From: Prolixibacteraceae bacterium
GTDB lineage: Bacteria > Bacteroidota > Bacteroidia > Bacteroidales > Prolixibacteraceae
DNA length: 59,716 nt
Direction of reading: 5' to 3'
Assembly (NCBI GenBank): GCA_019163175.1
Contig: JAFLKN010000005.1
Coordinates: forward strand, 123,447 to 183,162
Positions 15,839 to 25,147 of this stretch are shown here, piece by piece. Position 1 is the first letter of the stretch. Every line of letters starts with the position of its first letter. The notes beneath the pieces were generated by a model, which had not been told where the DNA came from, did not search any database, and worked only from the letters and a program-made list of their open reading frames with translations. The position numbers were made by a program, and so were the translations under genes.

Positions 15839-17413
15839 CTAAATCCCTTTCGGGTCCCAGCCTTTGCGATACTCGCGCGACAGGTATTTATTTGCTTCAG
15901 CCACATTGGTGATTTTTTGGTTGGCAGCATCATATTTCAAGGTTCGGCCTGCCCGCAAAGCAACGGAATACAAATTTACTGCTTCGGTAATTGGTCCGGC
16001 TTCGCTGAAACTTCCGGGGCATTGTTTTCCTGCTTTAATGGCATCCATAAATTGCTTGAACCCTAATGTGCGGTCTCTCTCAGGAAGTTTCGGCACTACT
16101 TGTCCGGCCATCCGTTTTTCAGGAATTAGTCGTGGATTATCAACATGGAATCCGGCCAGAATTTTCCCTTTTTCTCCAACGAACATCATTCCTTCGGCAG
16201 GTAATTCTTTGTTGTCTTCATAAACTTCGTCCGGAACTGGAGGCCGCATTCCTCCATCGTACCAAATCAGATCAACGGCAGGCCTCGATCCTTTGGCCGG
16301 ATATTTAAAGCGGACAGAACTGGCCATCGGGAATGAAAAATCATTTTTTACCTGGAATGCAGTTGAATCCCGTAGTCCGCATACATGACTGAAATTTGGT
16401 TCAATAATGGTAGGGGCATCAAGTTCAAGAGCTTTGAAAACTGTCCATAAACTGTAATGACCCATATCGGCCATCGAACCTCCGCCGAAATCGTACCAAC
16501 CCCGGAATACCATATTGGTGTAATTCGGATGATATGGGCGTTCGGCTTCCGGCCCCAGCCACAAATCCCAATCCAGTCCTTTCGGGATTGTCGGACTGTC
16601 TGTTGGCAGAGTAGGGTATTGTGGCCAAACCGGGCGGTTCGACCAGTTGTGAACTTCCTTTAGTTTTCCGATAGCTCCTGTGTTAATCCAATTCATCACC
16701 TGATCCATCGATCCGTTGGAGTCCCAGGCAATGAGGTGCGTGGTAACTTTGTTCTTTTTAGCCATTTCTATGACCTGTTTACCTTCGGTAAGCCTGTTCG
16801 ATATAGGTTTGTGCATCGACACGCTTATCCCTCTTTTCATGGCAGCCATAGCAATCAAGCCATGCAAATGGTCAGGAGTCATTATTTTAACGGCATTCAG
16901 GTCCTTCTCTTTTGCGAACAACTCCCTGAAATCGGCATAAGCCCGACAGCTTCCCAACTTTTGTTGGTTCCGGAATTTGGTATAATACGTGTCAACGATT
17001 TCCTTCCCATTGTCGCGACCTCCAGGAATGGTATTGTCACCTCCGGATGTCCATTGTGGATTTTGAAGCGTAGTACGAATTTCATCCCTAAGCCCGGTTT
17101 TGCCCCAGTCCAGATAGCCGGTAGCGTCTTTCTGAGGATCGCATACAGCAATGATTTGCAATTCAGGAATTGATAAAAGTGGCTGTAATTCGCGGAGACC
17201 TTGCGTGCCGGTGCCAATATAGGCCAGTGTTATTTTATCGCTGGGAGCTACAAAACCGCTTCCTCCAAGTACATGGCGCGGAACCACAGTCATGGCCAGA
17301 GTGGCTGTAGTGATGCCACCAATAAATTTTCGGCGGTTTATAAAATTCTGATTGGTAGCTTCTTCTGAATTGGAGTAAGGAAGAGCCGAAGGCCTTGATT
17401 TTTGTTTCATCAT
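15839..17413 (-). CDS. Exported Gfo/Idh/MocA-family oxidoreductase
   Basis: The 524-residue protein has a twin-arginine-like signal (INRRKFIGGITTATLAMTVV, about 25-45), a Rossmann fold with YIGTGTQG (66-72), and MTPDHLHG. At the place of the usual EKP motif it has HKP (H201-K202-P203), so the key lysine is kept. A large C-terminal alpha/beta domain follows (about 220-480), with GGSMADMGHYSLW. Family enzymes oxidise or reduce sugars with tightly bound NAD. Export by Tat fits a prefolded cofactor-bound enzyme. It heads a two-gene operon with the TIM-barrel protein and is divergent from a second TIM-barrel gene. A role as sugar 3-dehydrogenase is inferred. Confidence 0.85.
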   Translation of the reverse strand: MMKQKSRPSALPYSNSEEATNQNFINRRKFIGGITTATLAMTVVPRHVLGGSGFVAPSDKITLAYIGTGTQGLRELQPLLSIPELQIIAVCDPQKDATGYLDWGKTGLRDEIRTTLQNPQWTSGGDNTIPGGRDNGKEIVDTYYTKFRNQQKLGSCRAYADFRELFAKEKDLNAVKIMTPDHLHGLIAMAAMKRGISVSMHKPISNRLTEGKQVIEMAKKNKVTTHLIAWDSNGSMDQVMNWINTGAIGKLKEVHNWSNRPVWPQYPTLPTDSPTIPKGLDWDLWLGPEAERPYHPNYTNMVFRGWYDFGGGSMADMGHYSLWTVFKALELDAPTIIEPNFSHVCGLRDSTAFQVKNDFSFPMASSVRFKYPAKGSRPAVDLIWYDGGMRPPVPDEVYEDNKELPAEGMMFVGEKGKILAGFHVDNPRLIPEKRMAGQVVPKLPERDRTLGFKQFMDAIKAGKQCPGSFSEAGPITEAVNLYSVALRAGRTLKYDAANQKITNVAEANKYLSREYRKGWDPKGI

Positions 17414-17541
17414 TTCAGTTAGATTAGGTAAGTAGAATTTTCAAAATTGGATACCGAAAAGGTACTGAACTTTTCTTATATTTAACCCTGTTTAAATCAA
17501 ATTTTACAATACTAACCAACAAGTAACCTGAATACTAAATC

Positions 17542-18426
17542 ATGGAAAAAAATCTCTCTCGTCGTAATTTTCTGCAAAAAAGTCTTGTTGCCGGAATTGG
17601 TCTTTCACTGATCGATCCATTCGCTGCATTTGCCGCTGCCAAAAAATCAGGAATGAAATTGGGTTTGGTAACTTACCAGTGGGCAAAGGATTGGGATTTA
17701 CCAACCTTAATCGCCAATTGTGAAAAGACCGGTTATCTGGGTGTTGAACTTCGTGTAGATCATGCGCACAAAGTAGAAACCAATCTTTCGGCAAGTCAGC
17801 GTGAAGAAGTGAAGAAACGTTTTGCAGATAGCCCCGTTGATTGCATTGGCTATGGAGCCAACTTCGAATACCATAGTCCCGATGCGGCTGCTCTTCGGAA
17901 GAATATTGAGGGCACGAAAGAATACATCAAACTTTGCAAGGATATTGGCGCTACCGGAATAAAAGTAAAACCGAATGGCATTCCAACCGGTGTGCCAAGA
18001 GAGAAAACCATTGCGCAAATTGCCGCTTCGCTGAATGAAGTTGGGAAATTTGCTCAGGATTTCGGTCAATTGGTGCGGGTTGAAGTTCATGGAAACATCA
18101 GTCAGGAAATACCAAATATGCGGGCTATATTCGAACAGGTGACCGAGAAAAATGTAAAAATGTGCTGGAACTGCAACGATCAGGATTTGCTTCCACCCGG
18201 ATTGGAACCTAATTTTAATTCAGTAAAAAAATGGTTTGGAGATACAATTCATGTCCGCGAATTTAATGTGGGCGAATATCCATATCAGCAATTGATGAAT
18301 TTGTTTACAGGAATCAAATATGATGGCTGGGTTTTGCTTGAAGCCCGCACCGAACCTGCCGATAAAATTGCTGCCATGAACGAACAAATGAAACTCTTTA
18401 AAGATATGCTTGCCTTGGCAAAATAA
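17542..18426 (+). CDS. Exported sugar isomerase/epimerase-like TIM-barrel protein
   Basis: The 294-residue protein has a near-consensus Tat signal (LSRRNFLQKSLVAGIGLSLI, cleavage near FAAFAAA). The TIM barrel shows LGLVTYQWAKDWDL, GYLGVELRVDHAHKVE, GIKVKPNG, VRVEVHG, MCWNCNDQDL, IHVREF and WVLLEARTEP, with acidic and His residues at strand ends as expected for a metal site. It differs strongly in sequence from the TIM-barrel protein at 14955. It is divergently transcribed from the exported oxidoreductase with a 128-base shared control region and has its own terminator. It may act on the same oxidised sugar. Function is inferred only from fold and context. Confidence 0.78.
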   Translation: MEKNLSRRNFLQKSLVAGIGLSLIDPFAAFAAAKKSGMKLGLVTYQWAKDWDLPTLIANCEKTGYLGVELRVDHAHKVETNLSASQREEVKKRFADSPVDCIGYGANFEYHSPDAAALRKNIEGTKEYIKLCKDIGATGIKVKPNGIPTGVPREKTIAQIAASLNEVGKFAQDFGQLVRVEVHGNISQEIPNMRAIFEQVTEKNVKMCWNCNDQDLLPPGLEPNFNSVKKWFGDTIHVREFNVGEYPYQQLMNLFTGIKYDGWVLLEARTEPADKIAAMNEQMKLFKDMLALAK

Positions 18427-18457
18427 ACTTAAAGCAACATTACAATCAATATAACAG

Positions 18458-18496
18458 AAGAAACCCGTTGAGTACAGCGGGTTTCTTGATTTTTAA
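18458..18496 (+). terminator. Intrinsic terminator
   Basis: A perfect 10-bp GC-containing stem (18458-18467 with 18478-18487) has a 10-base loop and is followed by a T-rich tract (TTGATTTTT). It lies 31 bases after the stop codon of the TIM-barrel gene. Confidence 0.75.
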
Positions 18497-18577
18497 TCAT
18501 TCGCGAAAAGAATAAATGAGCGATGATTTCGAAATAAAAAGTAGTAAATTGTCTTCCGAATCTACAATGATAAGCTG

Positions 18578-21544
18578 ATGAAGTCTAAAACTGTCAATTC
18601 AATACTACTTGTTTTATTCTGCTTGCTTGGCCTTAATTTTCAAAATCAGGCAAGTGTCGCAATTCGTGGTGTTAAACATCCTGTTATTTCATTAAATGGA
18701 ACCTGGAAATTTAGCATGAACCCTCCGGAAAAATTTTGGGAACAACATATAGATTTCAAAAGCTGGACCGACATAAAAGTTCCGGGCGAATGTCAGATGC
18801 AGGGATTTGCCATTAAACACGATAAGCCTTATGCCTACAAATACGACTTCATTGTTCCGGAAGATTATCAGGGAAAACAGATTCGGCTTGACTTTTCAGG
18901 AGTGTACAGTTATGCAAGAGTTTGGGTAAACGGACAATTTGTTCGTGAACATTTTGGTGGGTTTACCAAGTGGAGTTGCGATATTACCGATTTTGTGTCA
19001 GCAGGTAAATCAGCCAATTTATCCGTTGAGATGACCGATCGGGCTGACGATATTTCATACGAAAGCGGCTATGCCAAGCACCAGATCGGTGGTATTCTGC
19101 GGGACGTAGAACTGTTAGCCCTACCGAAGCAAAACTTCAAACAACTGTATTTTGAAACTGATTTGGATGAAAATTGTAAAAATGCAGAACTTAAAGTCTT
19201 TTATGAATTGAAGAAAAATACGACTTCAACAATTAAAATCGAATTGTTTGATAACAAGAAAAAATGTATTGAATCTGTTGAAAAAGAAGCTAACTCGCCA
19301 TCCGGACAAATTTCAATTCAGGTAAAGGATCCCCGGAAATGGGATGCAGAACATCCTAATTTATATCGGGTTGTGACTACCCTCTATGAAAACAGGGAGG
19401 AGATTCTGCAAGTCGATCAGAAAATTGGTTTCCGTGAGATCGAAATTAGAGGGAATAAATTGTTGGTGAATGGGATGCCGGTGAAACTGCGTGGAGCTTG
19501 CAGGCACGATATTCATCCGTTATTGGGAAGAATGACCACTGCGGAATACGATCATCTCGATGTATTGCTCGCCAAAGAAGCCAACATGAATTTCATACGA
19601 ACTTCACATTATCCGCCATCCGAGGCTTTTCTGAACTATTGCGATGAATATGGTATTTATGTGGAAGACGAAACCGCTGTTTGCTTTGTTGGTTCGCATC
19701 GAACGGAGGCTTATCAGGCTTCCGGCGCTTCACAAAATGATCCGGCTTATTTGCCGAAGTATCTATCGCAATTGGAAGAGATGGTTAAGAATCACCGCAA
19801 TCACCCCAGTGTGCTGATTTGGTCAATTGGAAATGAAAATACATTCGGAACAAATTTCGTGGAGTCGTTCAAGTGGGTTAAAAAGACGGATACCACGCGA
19901 CCTGTTATTTATAGCTATCCAGGGCAGGTTCCCGATAGCCTGAAGATTTACCAGATTCTGAGTATGCATTATCCCGACTGGAAAGGAAATATTGACCAAT
20001 ACAACATTAAAACCGAGAAATTTGCTTACAAAGAAATGCCGGTTTTATACGACGAGTGGGCGCATGTGGCCTGTTATACTAATTTTGAATTGAAAGCAGA
20101 TCCCAATGTACGCAACTTCTGGGGGCAAAGCCTCGACAGCATGTGGATTAATTTGTTTGATGCGGATGGCGCTTTGGGAGGAGCCATTTGGGGCATGATT
20201 GATGAAACATTTATGCTGCCCCGTGATTTGGATGGGTTTAACAAATGGTGGGGAATTCTTGATCCCAAAGTCATTCCGGCCAGCTACGCTGGACCTTGTG
20301 TAGGTTATGGCGAATGGGGAATTATAGATACCTGGCGCCGCAAAAAACCTGAATTCTGGAATACAAAAAAGGCCTATTCGCCAACCAAAATTTACCTCAG
20401 GCAGATTGATGCTTTTGAACCAAATCTGAACTTGACAATTCCTGTTCACAACCGGTTCGATCAAACCAATTTCAATGAATTAAAGATAATCTGGAAGTAT
20501 GGAAGCCATTCCGGAGAACTTAAAAATGTTGATCTTGCTCCACACCAAATGGGTGTGCTTACAATTCCGGCTAATAAGTGGAATACTATAGAAAAACTGA
20601 ATCTCCGTTTTTATCAGAACGATACCGTTTTGATTGATGAGTATAACCTTCAGGTGGGTAAAAAGGAAATAAGCTTGCCGGTATTAACAAAAGGAAACCT
20701 ACAGGTTAATGAAACTGGCGAGCTGATAAAAATCTCAGGAAATGATTTTCTTCTGAATGTGAATAAAAAATCAGGCCTGCTTGAAAATGTGAGTGTTGGG
20801 GGAGAAGTGCTTGTTGAATCAGGACCTTACATTAACCTGAAACTTCCGGGAGAACGACTTCAATACTCTACCATAATGATGGATGATTACGCTAAAAACT
20901 GGAAATGTACTAGCTTTTCTTTCGAGTTGGTCGATGGCATTGCATCCATCAAAACAACCGGCGTTTACGATAGTATTTCGGTGAGTTTTCATACACAAAT
21001 TGATAGGCTTGGACTGGTTATTATCGATTATAAACTAGCCAATGCCCCGGTCAATAAGGATATTGAGGAACTCGGGATTAAATTCTTTACAGGGGATGCA
21101 TTTCGTACACTTGCATGGAATCGGGATTCCTATTTTTCGACCTATCCGCCTAATCATTTAGGGAGCTCGTCTGGCGAGGTTGATTTGACCGAAAAACCGG
21201 TAATGAACTACCGTGAGAAACCACAACATTCGTGGGAAATGGATATCAAAGGATTTTACTATTTGGGTCTGAATGAAGAATTTCCATATACCAATATAGT
21301 ACGCTCATTGAAAGAAAATGTGTATTCCTATGCTTTAAAAACCGGGAATAAATCTCAATTGGAACTTGTTTCGTCTGGAACCCAAGCCTGCCGATTCGAT
21401 AAAATAGATGGTAAAAACACCTTGATTATCAATGATAAGTGGGATTATGTAAGCTTGCTATGGGGAAATTATATGAATTTGAATAAAATGCCAAATAGCT
21501 TTCAGGGACGCATAGCCTTTCAGATTTCAAAAACTAAATATTGA
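18578..21544 (+). CDS. Exported glycoside hydrolase family 2 enzyme
   Basis: The 988-residue protein has a signal peptide (about 1-27), a GH2 sugar-binding domain (VISLNGTWKFSMNPP, FSGVYSYARVWVNG), an immunoglobulin-like domain, and a TIM barrel starting near RGACRHDIHPLLG. The acid/base is E420 in WSIGNEN, and the nucleophile is E493 in VLYDEWAH. A C-terminal region of about 350 residues resembles the beta-sandwich domains of large beta-galactosidases. GH2 covers beta-galactosidase, beta-glucuronidase and beta-mannosidase; specificity cannot be told here. Two sulfatase genes follow at spacings of 74 and 58 bases, so the three probably form an operon that desulfates and cleaves one glycan. 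Confidence 0.9.
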   Translation: MKSKTVNSILLVLFCLLGLNFQNQASVAIRGVKHPVISLNGTWKFSMNPPEKFWEQHIDFKSWTDIKVPGECQMQGFAIKHDKPYAYKYDFIVPEDYQGKQIRLDFSGVYSYARVWVNGQFVREHFGGFTKWSCDITDFVSAGKSANLSVEMTDRADDISYESGYAKHQIGGILRDVELLALPKQNFKQLYFETDLDENCKNAELKVFYELKKNTTSTIKIELFDNKKKCIESVEKEANSPSGQISIQVKDPRKWDAEHPNLYRVVTTLYENREEILQVDQKIGFREIEIRGNKLLVNGMPVKLRGACRHDIHPLLGRMTTAEYDHLDVLLAKEANMNFIRTSHYPPSEAFLNYCDEYGIYVEDETAVCFVGSHRTEAYQASGASQNDPAYLPKYLSQLEEMVKNHRNHPSVLIWSIGNENTFGTNFVESFKWVKKTDTTRPVIYSYPGQVPDSLKIYQILSMHYPDWKGNIDQYNIKTEKFAYKEMPVLYDEWAHVACYTNFELKADPNVRNFWGQSLDSMWINLFDADGALGGAIWGMIDETFMLPRDLDGFNKWWGILDPKVIPASYAGPCVGYGEWGIIDTWRRKKPEFWNTKKAYSPTKIYLRQIDAFEPNLNLTIPVHNRFDQTNFNELKIIWKYGSHSGELKNVDLAPHQMGVLTIPANKWNTIEKLNLRFYQNDTVLIDEYNLQVGKKEISLPVLTKGNLQVNETGELIKISGNDFLLNVNKKSGLLENVSVGGEVLVESGPYINLKLPGERLQYSTIMMDDYAKNWKCTSFSFELVDGIASIKTTGVYDSISVSFHTQIDRLGLVIIDYKLANAPVNKDIEELGIKFFTGDAFRTLAWNRDSYFSTYPPNHLGSSSGEVDLTEKPVMNYREKPQHSWEMDIKGFYYLGLNEEFPYTNIVRSLKENVYSYALKTGNKSQLELVSSGTQACRFDKIDGKNTLIINDKWDYVSLLWGNYMNLNKMPNSFQGRIAFQISKTKY

Positions 21545-21618
21545 CCTTGAATCTGAGCTAATTTTTTGGGAAACAGGATTCAAATAGCCTGAAGAATTTT
21601 AAACTGAACTTCTGAATT

Positions 21619-23097
21619 ATGAATGAAAAGTTGAAAATATATCTGAGTGCAACAGCTTTACTATGTAGCTTGTCAGTACTAAGCAAGCCGCAAAGCCGGC
21701 CAAATATCCTTTTCCTGTTTGCCGATGATCAGCGTGCCGATGCATTGGGTTGCTCTGGTAATTCCTACATTCGTACACCGAATATTGATCATTTGGCTCA
21801 AAGCGGTGTGCGTTTTTCGAACGGTTATGTGATGGGAGGTCATCATGGGGCTATTTGTGCTCCAAGCCGTGCGATGTTGATGAGCGGCAAGAGTTTATTC
21901 CATGTGTACGATCAATTGGATGGCGTACAAACCATGCCTCAATATTTTGCGCAACATGGTTACGAAACATTCGGGACCGGTAAATGGCATAATGGAAAAT
22001 CGTCTTTCGAGGCCACCTTCCAGAAAGCTAAAAGTGTATTTCTGGGTGGCATGTGCGATCACTTTAAAGTTCCTTGTCAGGATATGGATGCCAGTGGTAA
22101 ATTGGGCGCTCCCGTAATCAAAGGTTACTCAACCGATGTATTTGCCGGAGCAGCAATGGATTTTATTACTGAGTATGCCAATGGTAAAAAGGATCATCCG
22201 TTTTTCTGTTATGTGGCTTTCACGGCTCCGCACGATCCGCGGTCACCGCGCCCCGATTACATTGGCCGGTATCCCGATGAATCAATTCCATTACCCGGAA
22301 ATTATAAAGCGCTTCATCCTTTTGCATTCGATGATTTGCTGGTAAGGGATGAGCACCTCGCTCCCTGGCCTCGTACTCCTGAAATTATTCAGGCTTCCCT
22401 GGCCGATTATTATGCCCTGATTACCCATTTGGACGATAAAATCGGAGAGCTTATTGAAATATTGAAAAAGCAGGGTCTGTTTGATAATACAATCATTGTT
22501 TATGCTGCCGATAACGGATTGGCCCTAGGTAGTCACGGTTTGCTTGGAAAGCAAAGCCTTTACGAACACTGCATGAAGGTTCCGATCATTGTTTCAGGAC
22601 CTGGCATACCAAAAGAAAAAGTTAGCGATGCAATGGTTTACCTGTTCGATTTATTCCCTACTCTTTGTGATGCATCCGGACTCCCTTCACCCAACGGCGT
22701 TGATGGAAAAGATCTTTTGCCTGTAATAAAAGGCAAACAATCTTCGGTGCGAAATTCACTTTATACAGCCTATCGCAATACAGTGAGGGCAGTCAGAACT
22801 GACGAATGGAAATTGATCCGTTACCCACAACGTAACTTTACGCAGTTGTTTAACCTGAAACGTGATCCGCTCGAAATCAATAATCTGGCTATGGCACCCG
22901 AATATCAGTCAACGACTGCAGAAATGATGAACTTGTTAAAGGATTGGTACCGGGCAACCGACGATACGGCTAATCTAAGTCCTGATAAATTTCTTCCGCT
23001 GAACTACGATCACACTAAATTGAAACAAAAAGCCGATCAGTGGCAACCCGAATATACTTTGAAAAAGTATTTTAACGGAGCGACAATTGGTAAATGA
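21619..23097 (+). CDS. Exported type I sulfatase
   Basis: The 492-residue sulfatase has a signal peptide (about 1-22). The formylglycine motif is CAPSR with C80, the metal site is FADDQRADALG, and GTGKWHNGKSSFE, FVAFTAPHDPRSP-like and YAADNGLALGSHGLLGKQ blocks are present. It differs in sequence from the sulfatases at 13370 and 23156, so the three probably remove different sulfates. It is the middle gene of a GH2-sulfatase-sulfatase run. Maturation of C80 needs an anaerobic sulfatase maturase encoded elsewhere. Confidence 0.92.
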   Translation: MNEKLKIYLSATALLCSLSVLSKPQSRPNILFLFADDQRADALGCSGNSYIRTPNIDHLAQSGVRFSNGYVMGGHHGAICAPSRAMLMSGKSLFHVYDQLDGVQTMPQYFAQHGYETFGTGKWHNGKSSFEATFQKAKSVFLGGMCDHFKVPCQDMDASGKLGAPVIKGYSTDVFAGAAMDFITEYANGKKDHPFFCYVAFTAPHDPRSPRPDYIGRYPDESIPLPGNYKALHPFAFDDLLVRDEHLAPWPRTPEIIQASLADYYALITHLDDKIGELIEILKKQGLFDNTIIVYAADNGLALGSHGLLGKQSLYEHCMKVPIIVSGPGIPKEKVSDAMVYLFDLFPTLCDASGLPSPNGVDGKDLLPVIKGKQSSVRNSLYTAYRNTVRAVRTDEWKLIRYPQRNFTQLFNLKRDPLEINNLAMAPEYQSTTAEMMNLLKDWYRATDDTANLSPDKFLPLNYDHTKLKQKADQWQPEYTLKKYFNGATIGK

Positions 23098-23155
23098 TGT
23101 TGAAAATTTGTGGAAACTATAAAAATGGATGGTTGCATATTAAATTAAGCATGAA

Positions 23156-24748
23156 ATGAATAAACTGAACCGAAGAAAATTCATTCAATCTACAGCTCTG
23201 ACAACTGCAGGACTCGGACTTATTCCACCTTGGACTATTGCCGGAAGAACTCAGGAGAATAGTACAAAAAAACCGCACATTATTCTGATCATGACAGATC
23301 AGCACCGGGGAGATACGCTCGGTTGTATGGGCAATAAAATCATCAATACGCCAAATATAGATTCAATTGCTTCTGACGGGGTTTGCTTCAGGAACGGGTT
23401 TTCATCAACGCCAAGTTGTACGCCAGCCCGGGCAGGACTTTTAACGGGCTTGTCGCCATGGAACCATGGGATGTTGGGATACGCGCGAGTTGCACGTAAA
23501 TACAAATACGAAATGCCTCAGATGTTGCGTGATTTAGGTTATTATACCTATGGCATCGGAAAGATGCACTGGTTTCCGGCAAAATCCTTGCATGGATTTC
23601 ATGGAACCTTGGTTGATGAAAGCGGCCGGGCAGAACAGGATGGTTTTGTAAGCGATTACCGCGACTGGTTTAAATTGCAGGCACCCGGTGAAGATCCTGA
23701 TAAAACTGGCATAGATTGGAACGAGCATCGGGCAGGGGTTTACCAGTTGAAAGAACAGTTGCATCCAACACGCTGGACTGGCCTGACCGCAGTTCAATTG
23801 ATTCAGAACTACAAGCTTGATAAACCGCTATTCCTGAAAGTTTCCTTTGCCAGGCCTCATAGTCCGTATGATCCACCGCAGCGCTATTTCGATATGTATA
23901 AAGATGCTGAAATTCCGAGGCCTTCAGTTGGAAACTGGGATGCAAAATTTGCTGACAATCCCAAGACAAAGGATGCTGCATTTGGCGACTTTGGAGCAGA
24001 ATATGCTATGAATTCGAGAAAACATTATTATGCAAACATTACTTTTATCGATGATCAGGTTGGTGAGATAATTCGTGCCTTGAAAGAAAATGGTATGTAT
24101 GACGATGCCTTGATTTGTTTTACCTCTGACCATGGCGATATGATGGGAGATCATCATCATTGGCGGAAAACCTATGCTTACCAAGGTTCGGCAAATGTGC
24201 CTTTCCTGATGAAATGGCCCCAAACAATGGCTACACGGCTCTCACGGGGAAGTCAGTTAAATCAGCCAGTTGAGTTGCGCGATTTTTTACCTACGTTTCT
24301 CGATGTTGCCGGTGGCGAGGTCCCGGATGACATGGATGGAAAATCACTGATTCAGCTGATTAAAAATAAGAACCCCGAATGGCGGCCTTTTATTGACTTG
24401 GAACATGCAACTTGTTACACCAAAGAAAATTACTGGTGCGCTTTAACTGATGGAAAAATGAAATATATCTGGTTTTTCTACACCGGAGAAGAGCAATTGT
24501 TTGATCTGACGGATGATCCGGATGAAAAAATAAATCTTTCGGGCGAGCTTAAACAGGCCGAAAGTCTTGAGTTATGGAGATCGCGCATGATTAAACACCT
24601 TGAAGAACGTGGCGAAACCTTTGTTAAAGCGGGCAAATTGGTACAACGAAATACTACTATGCTTTTGAGTCCCAACTATCCTAAAGACACCAGAACAGAA
24701 GAACAACTTTTGAAAAGCTGGATGAACGAGAATACATTTAAAGATTAG
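23156..24748 (+). CDS. Exported type I sulfatase with RR signal
   Basis: The 530-residue sulfatase has an N-terminal RR signal (LNRRKFIQSTALTTAGLGLI). The formylglycine motif is CTPAR with C88, the metal site is MTDQHRGDTLG, and GIGKMHW, FARPHSPYDPP and TSDHGDMMGDHHHWRK are further blocks. The start is ATG 23156; an ATG five bases upstream meets a stop after two codons. It is the last gene of the GH2-sulfatase-sulfatase run and ends before a strong terminator. Unlike the other two sulfatases here, its leader looks Tat-like. The substrate is unknown. Confidence 0.92.
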   Translation: MNKLNRRKFIQSTALTTAGLGLIPPWTIAGRTQENSTKKPHIILIMTDQHRGDTLGCMGNKIINTPNIDSIASDGVCFRNGFSSTPSCTPARAGLLTGLSPWNHGMLGYARVARKYKYEMPQMLRDLGYYTYGIGKMHWFPAKSLHGFHGTLVDESGRAEQDGFVSDYRDWFKLQAPGEDPDKTGIDWNEHRAGVYQLKEQLHPTRWTGLTAVQLIQNYKLDKPLFLKVSFARPHSPYDPPQRYFDMYKDAEIPRPSVGNWDAKFADNPKTKDAAFGDFGAEYAMNSRKHYYANITFIDDQVGEIIRALKENGMYDDALICFTSDHGDMMGDHHHWRKTYAYQGSANVPFLMKWPQTMATRLSRGSQLNQPVELRDFLPTFLDVAGGEVPDDMDGKSLIQLIKNKNPEWRPFIDLEHATCYTKENYWCALTDGKMKYIWFFYTGEEQLFDLTDDPDEKINLSGELKQAESLELWRSRMIKHLEERGETFVKAGKLVQRNTTMLLSPNYPKDTRTEEQLLKSWMNENTFKD

Positions 24749-24763
24749 GGGGAAATTATTGTG

Positions 24764-24804
24764 AAAAAAGGCGCCTAAATTGTTAAATTTAAGCGCCTTT
24801 TTTT
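24764..24804. terminator. Bidirectional terminator (sulfatase operon / tRNA-Leu)
   Basis: The GC stem (24768-24774 with 24793-24799), one mismatch and an inner 6-bp AT stem (24776-24781 with 24786-24791) are capped by GTTA. T runs occur on the plus side and A runs on the minus side. It can end the sulfatase operon on the plus strand and the tRNA transcript on the minus strand. Confidence 0.88.
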
Positions 24805-24819
24805 GTCATTTTTTTTCAG

Positions 24820-24903
24820 TGCCCAGAACAAGACTCGAACTTGCACACCCTTACGAGCACTAGTCCCTGAAACTAGCGTGTCTACCGATTTCACCATCTG
24901 GGC
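24820..24903 (-). tRNA. tRNA-Leu (anticodon CAG)
   Basis: The minus strand gives an 84-base class II tRNA. The acceptor stem is GCCCAGA/TCTGGGC with discriminator A, the D-loop is TGGTGAAATCGGTAGAC, and the anticodon stem-loop is CTAGT-TTCAGGG-ACTAG with anticodon CAG. A variable arm (TGCTCGTAAGGGTGT region) and a T arm with GTTCGAGTC follow. The 3' CCA is not encoded (the template gives CTG). It reads CUG leucine codons. Confidence 0.96.
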
Positions 24904-25147
24904 ATTCTGCTTTTCGTTTAAAGCGCAGCAAATATAGAAAATTTTAATTTCAGGAGTGTGGTTTAGGTACATAAAATTAAAAAAATGTAAGGACTCGGTT
25001 TGGCTTGTTCTTTTTAGCTAAACGCCTTCAGTAAGTTATCCTCCGGCAACCGATCGTTAGTCGGCAGAAATCGTACTTTGGTCGTTTTAATTGTCGGCTT
25101 AGATCATTTATTGCTGAACTTGCTGACTCGAAAACAAAACGATACCT

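Noticed and set aside
13370-24748. A classic polysaccharide utilization locus
   Set aside because: No SusC/SusD pair and no hybrid sensor lie with these genes, so the strict definition is not met.
24775-24972. Minus-strand open frame of 65 codons
   Set aside because: It lies across the tRNA-Leu gene and a terminator, so it is a chance frame.
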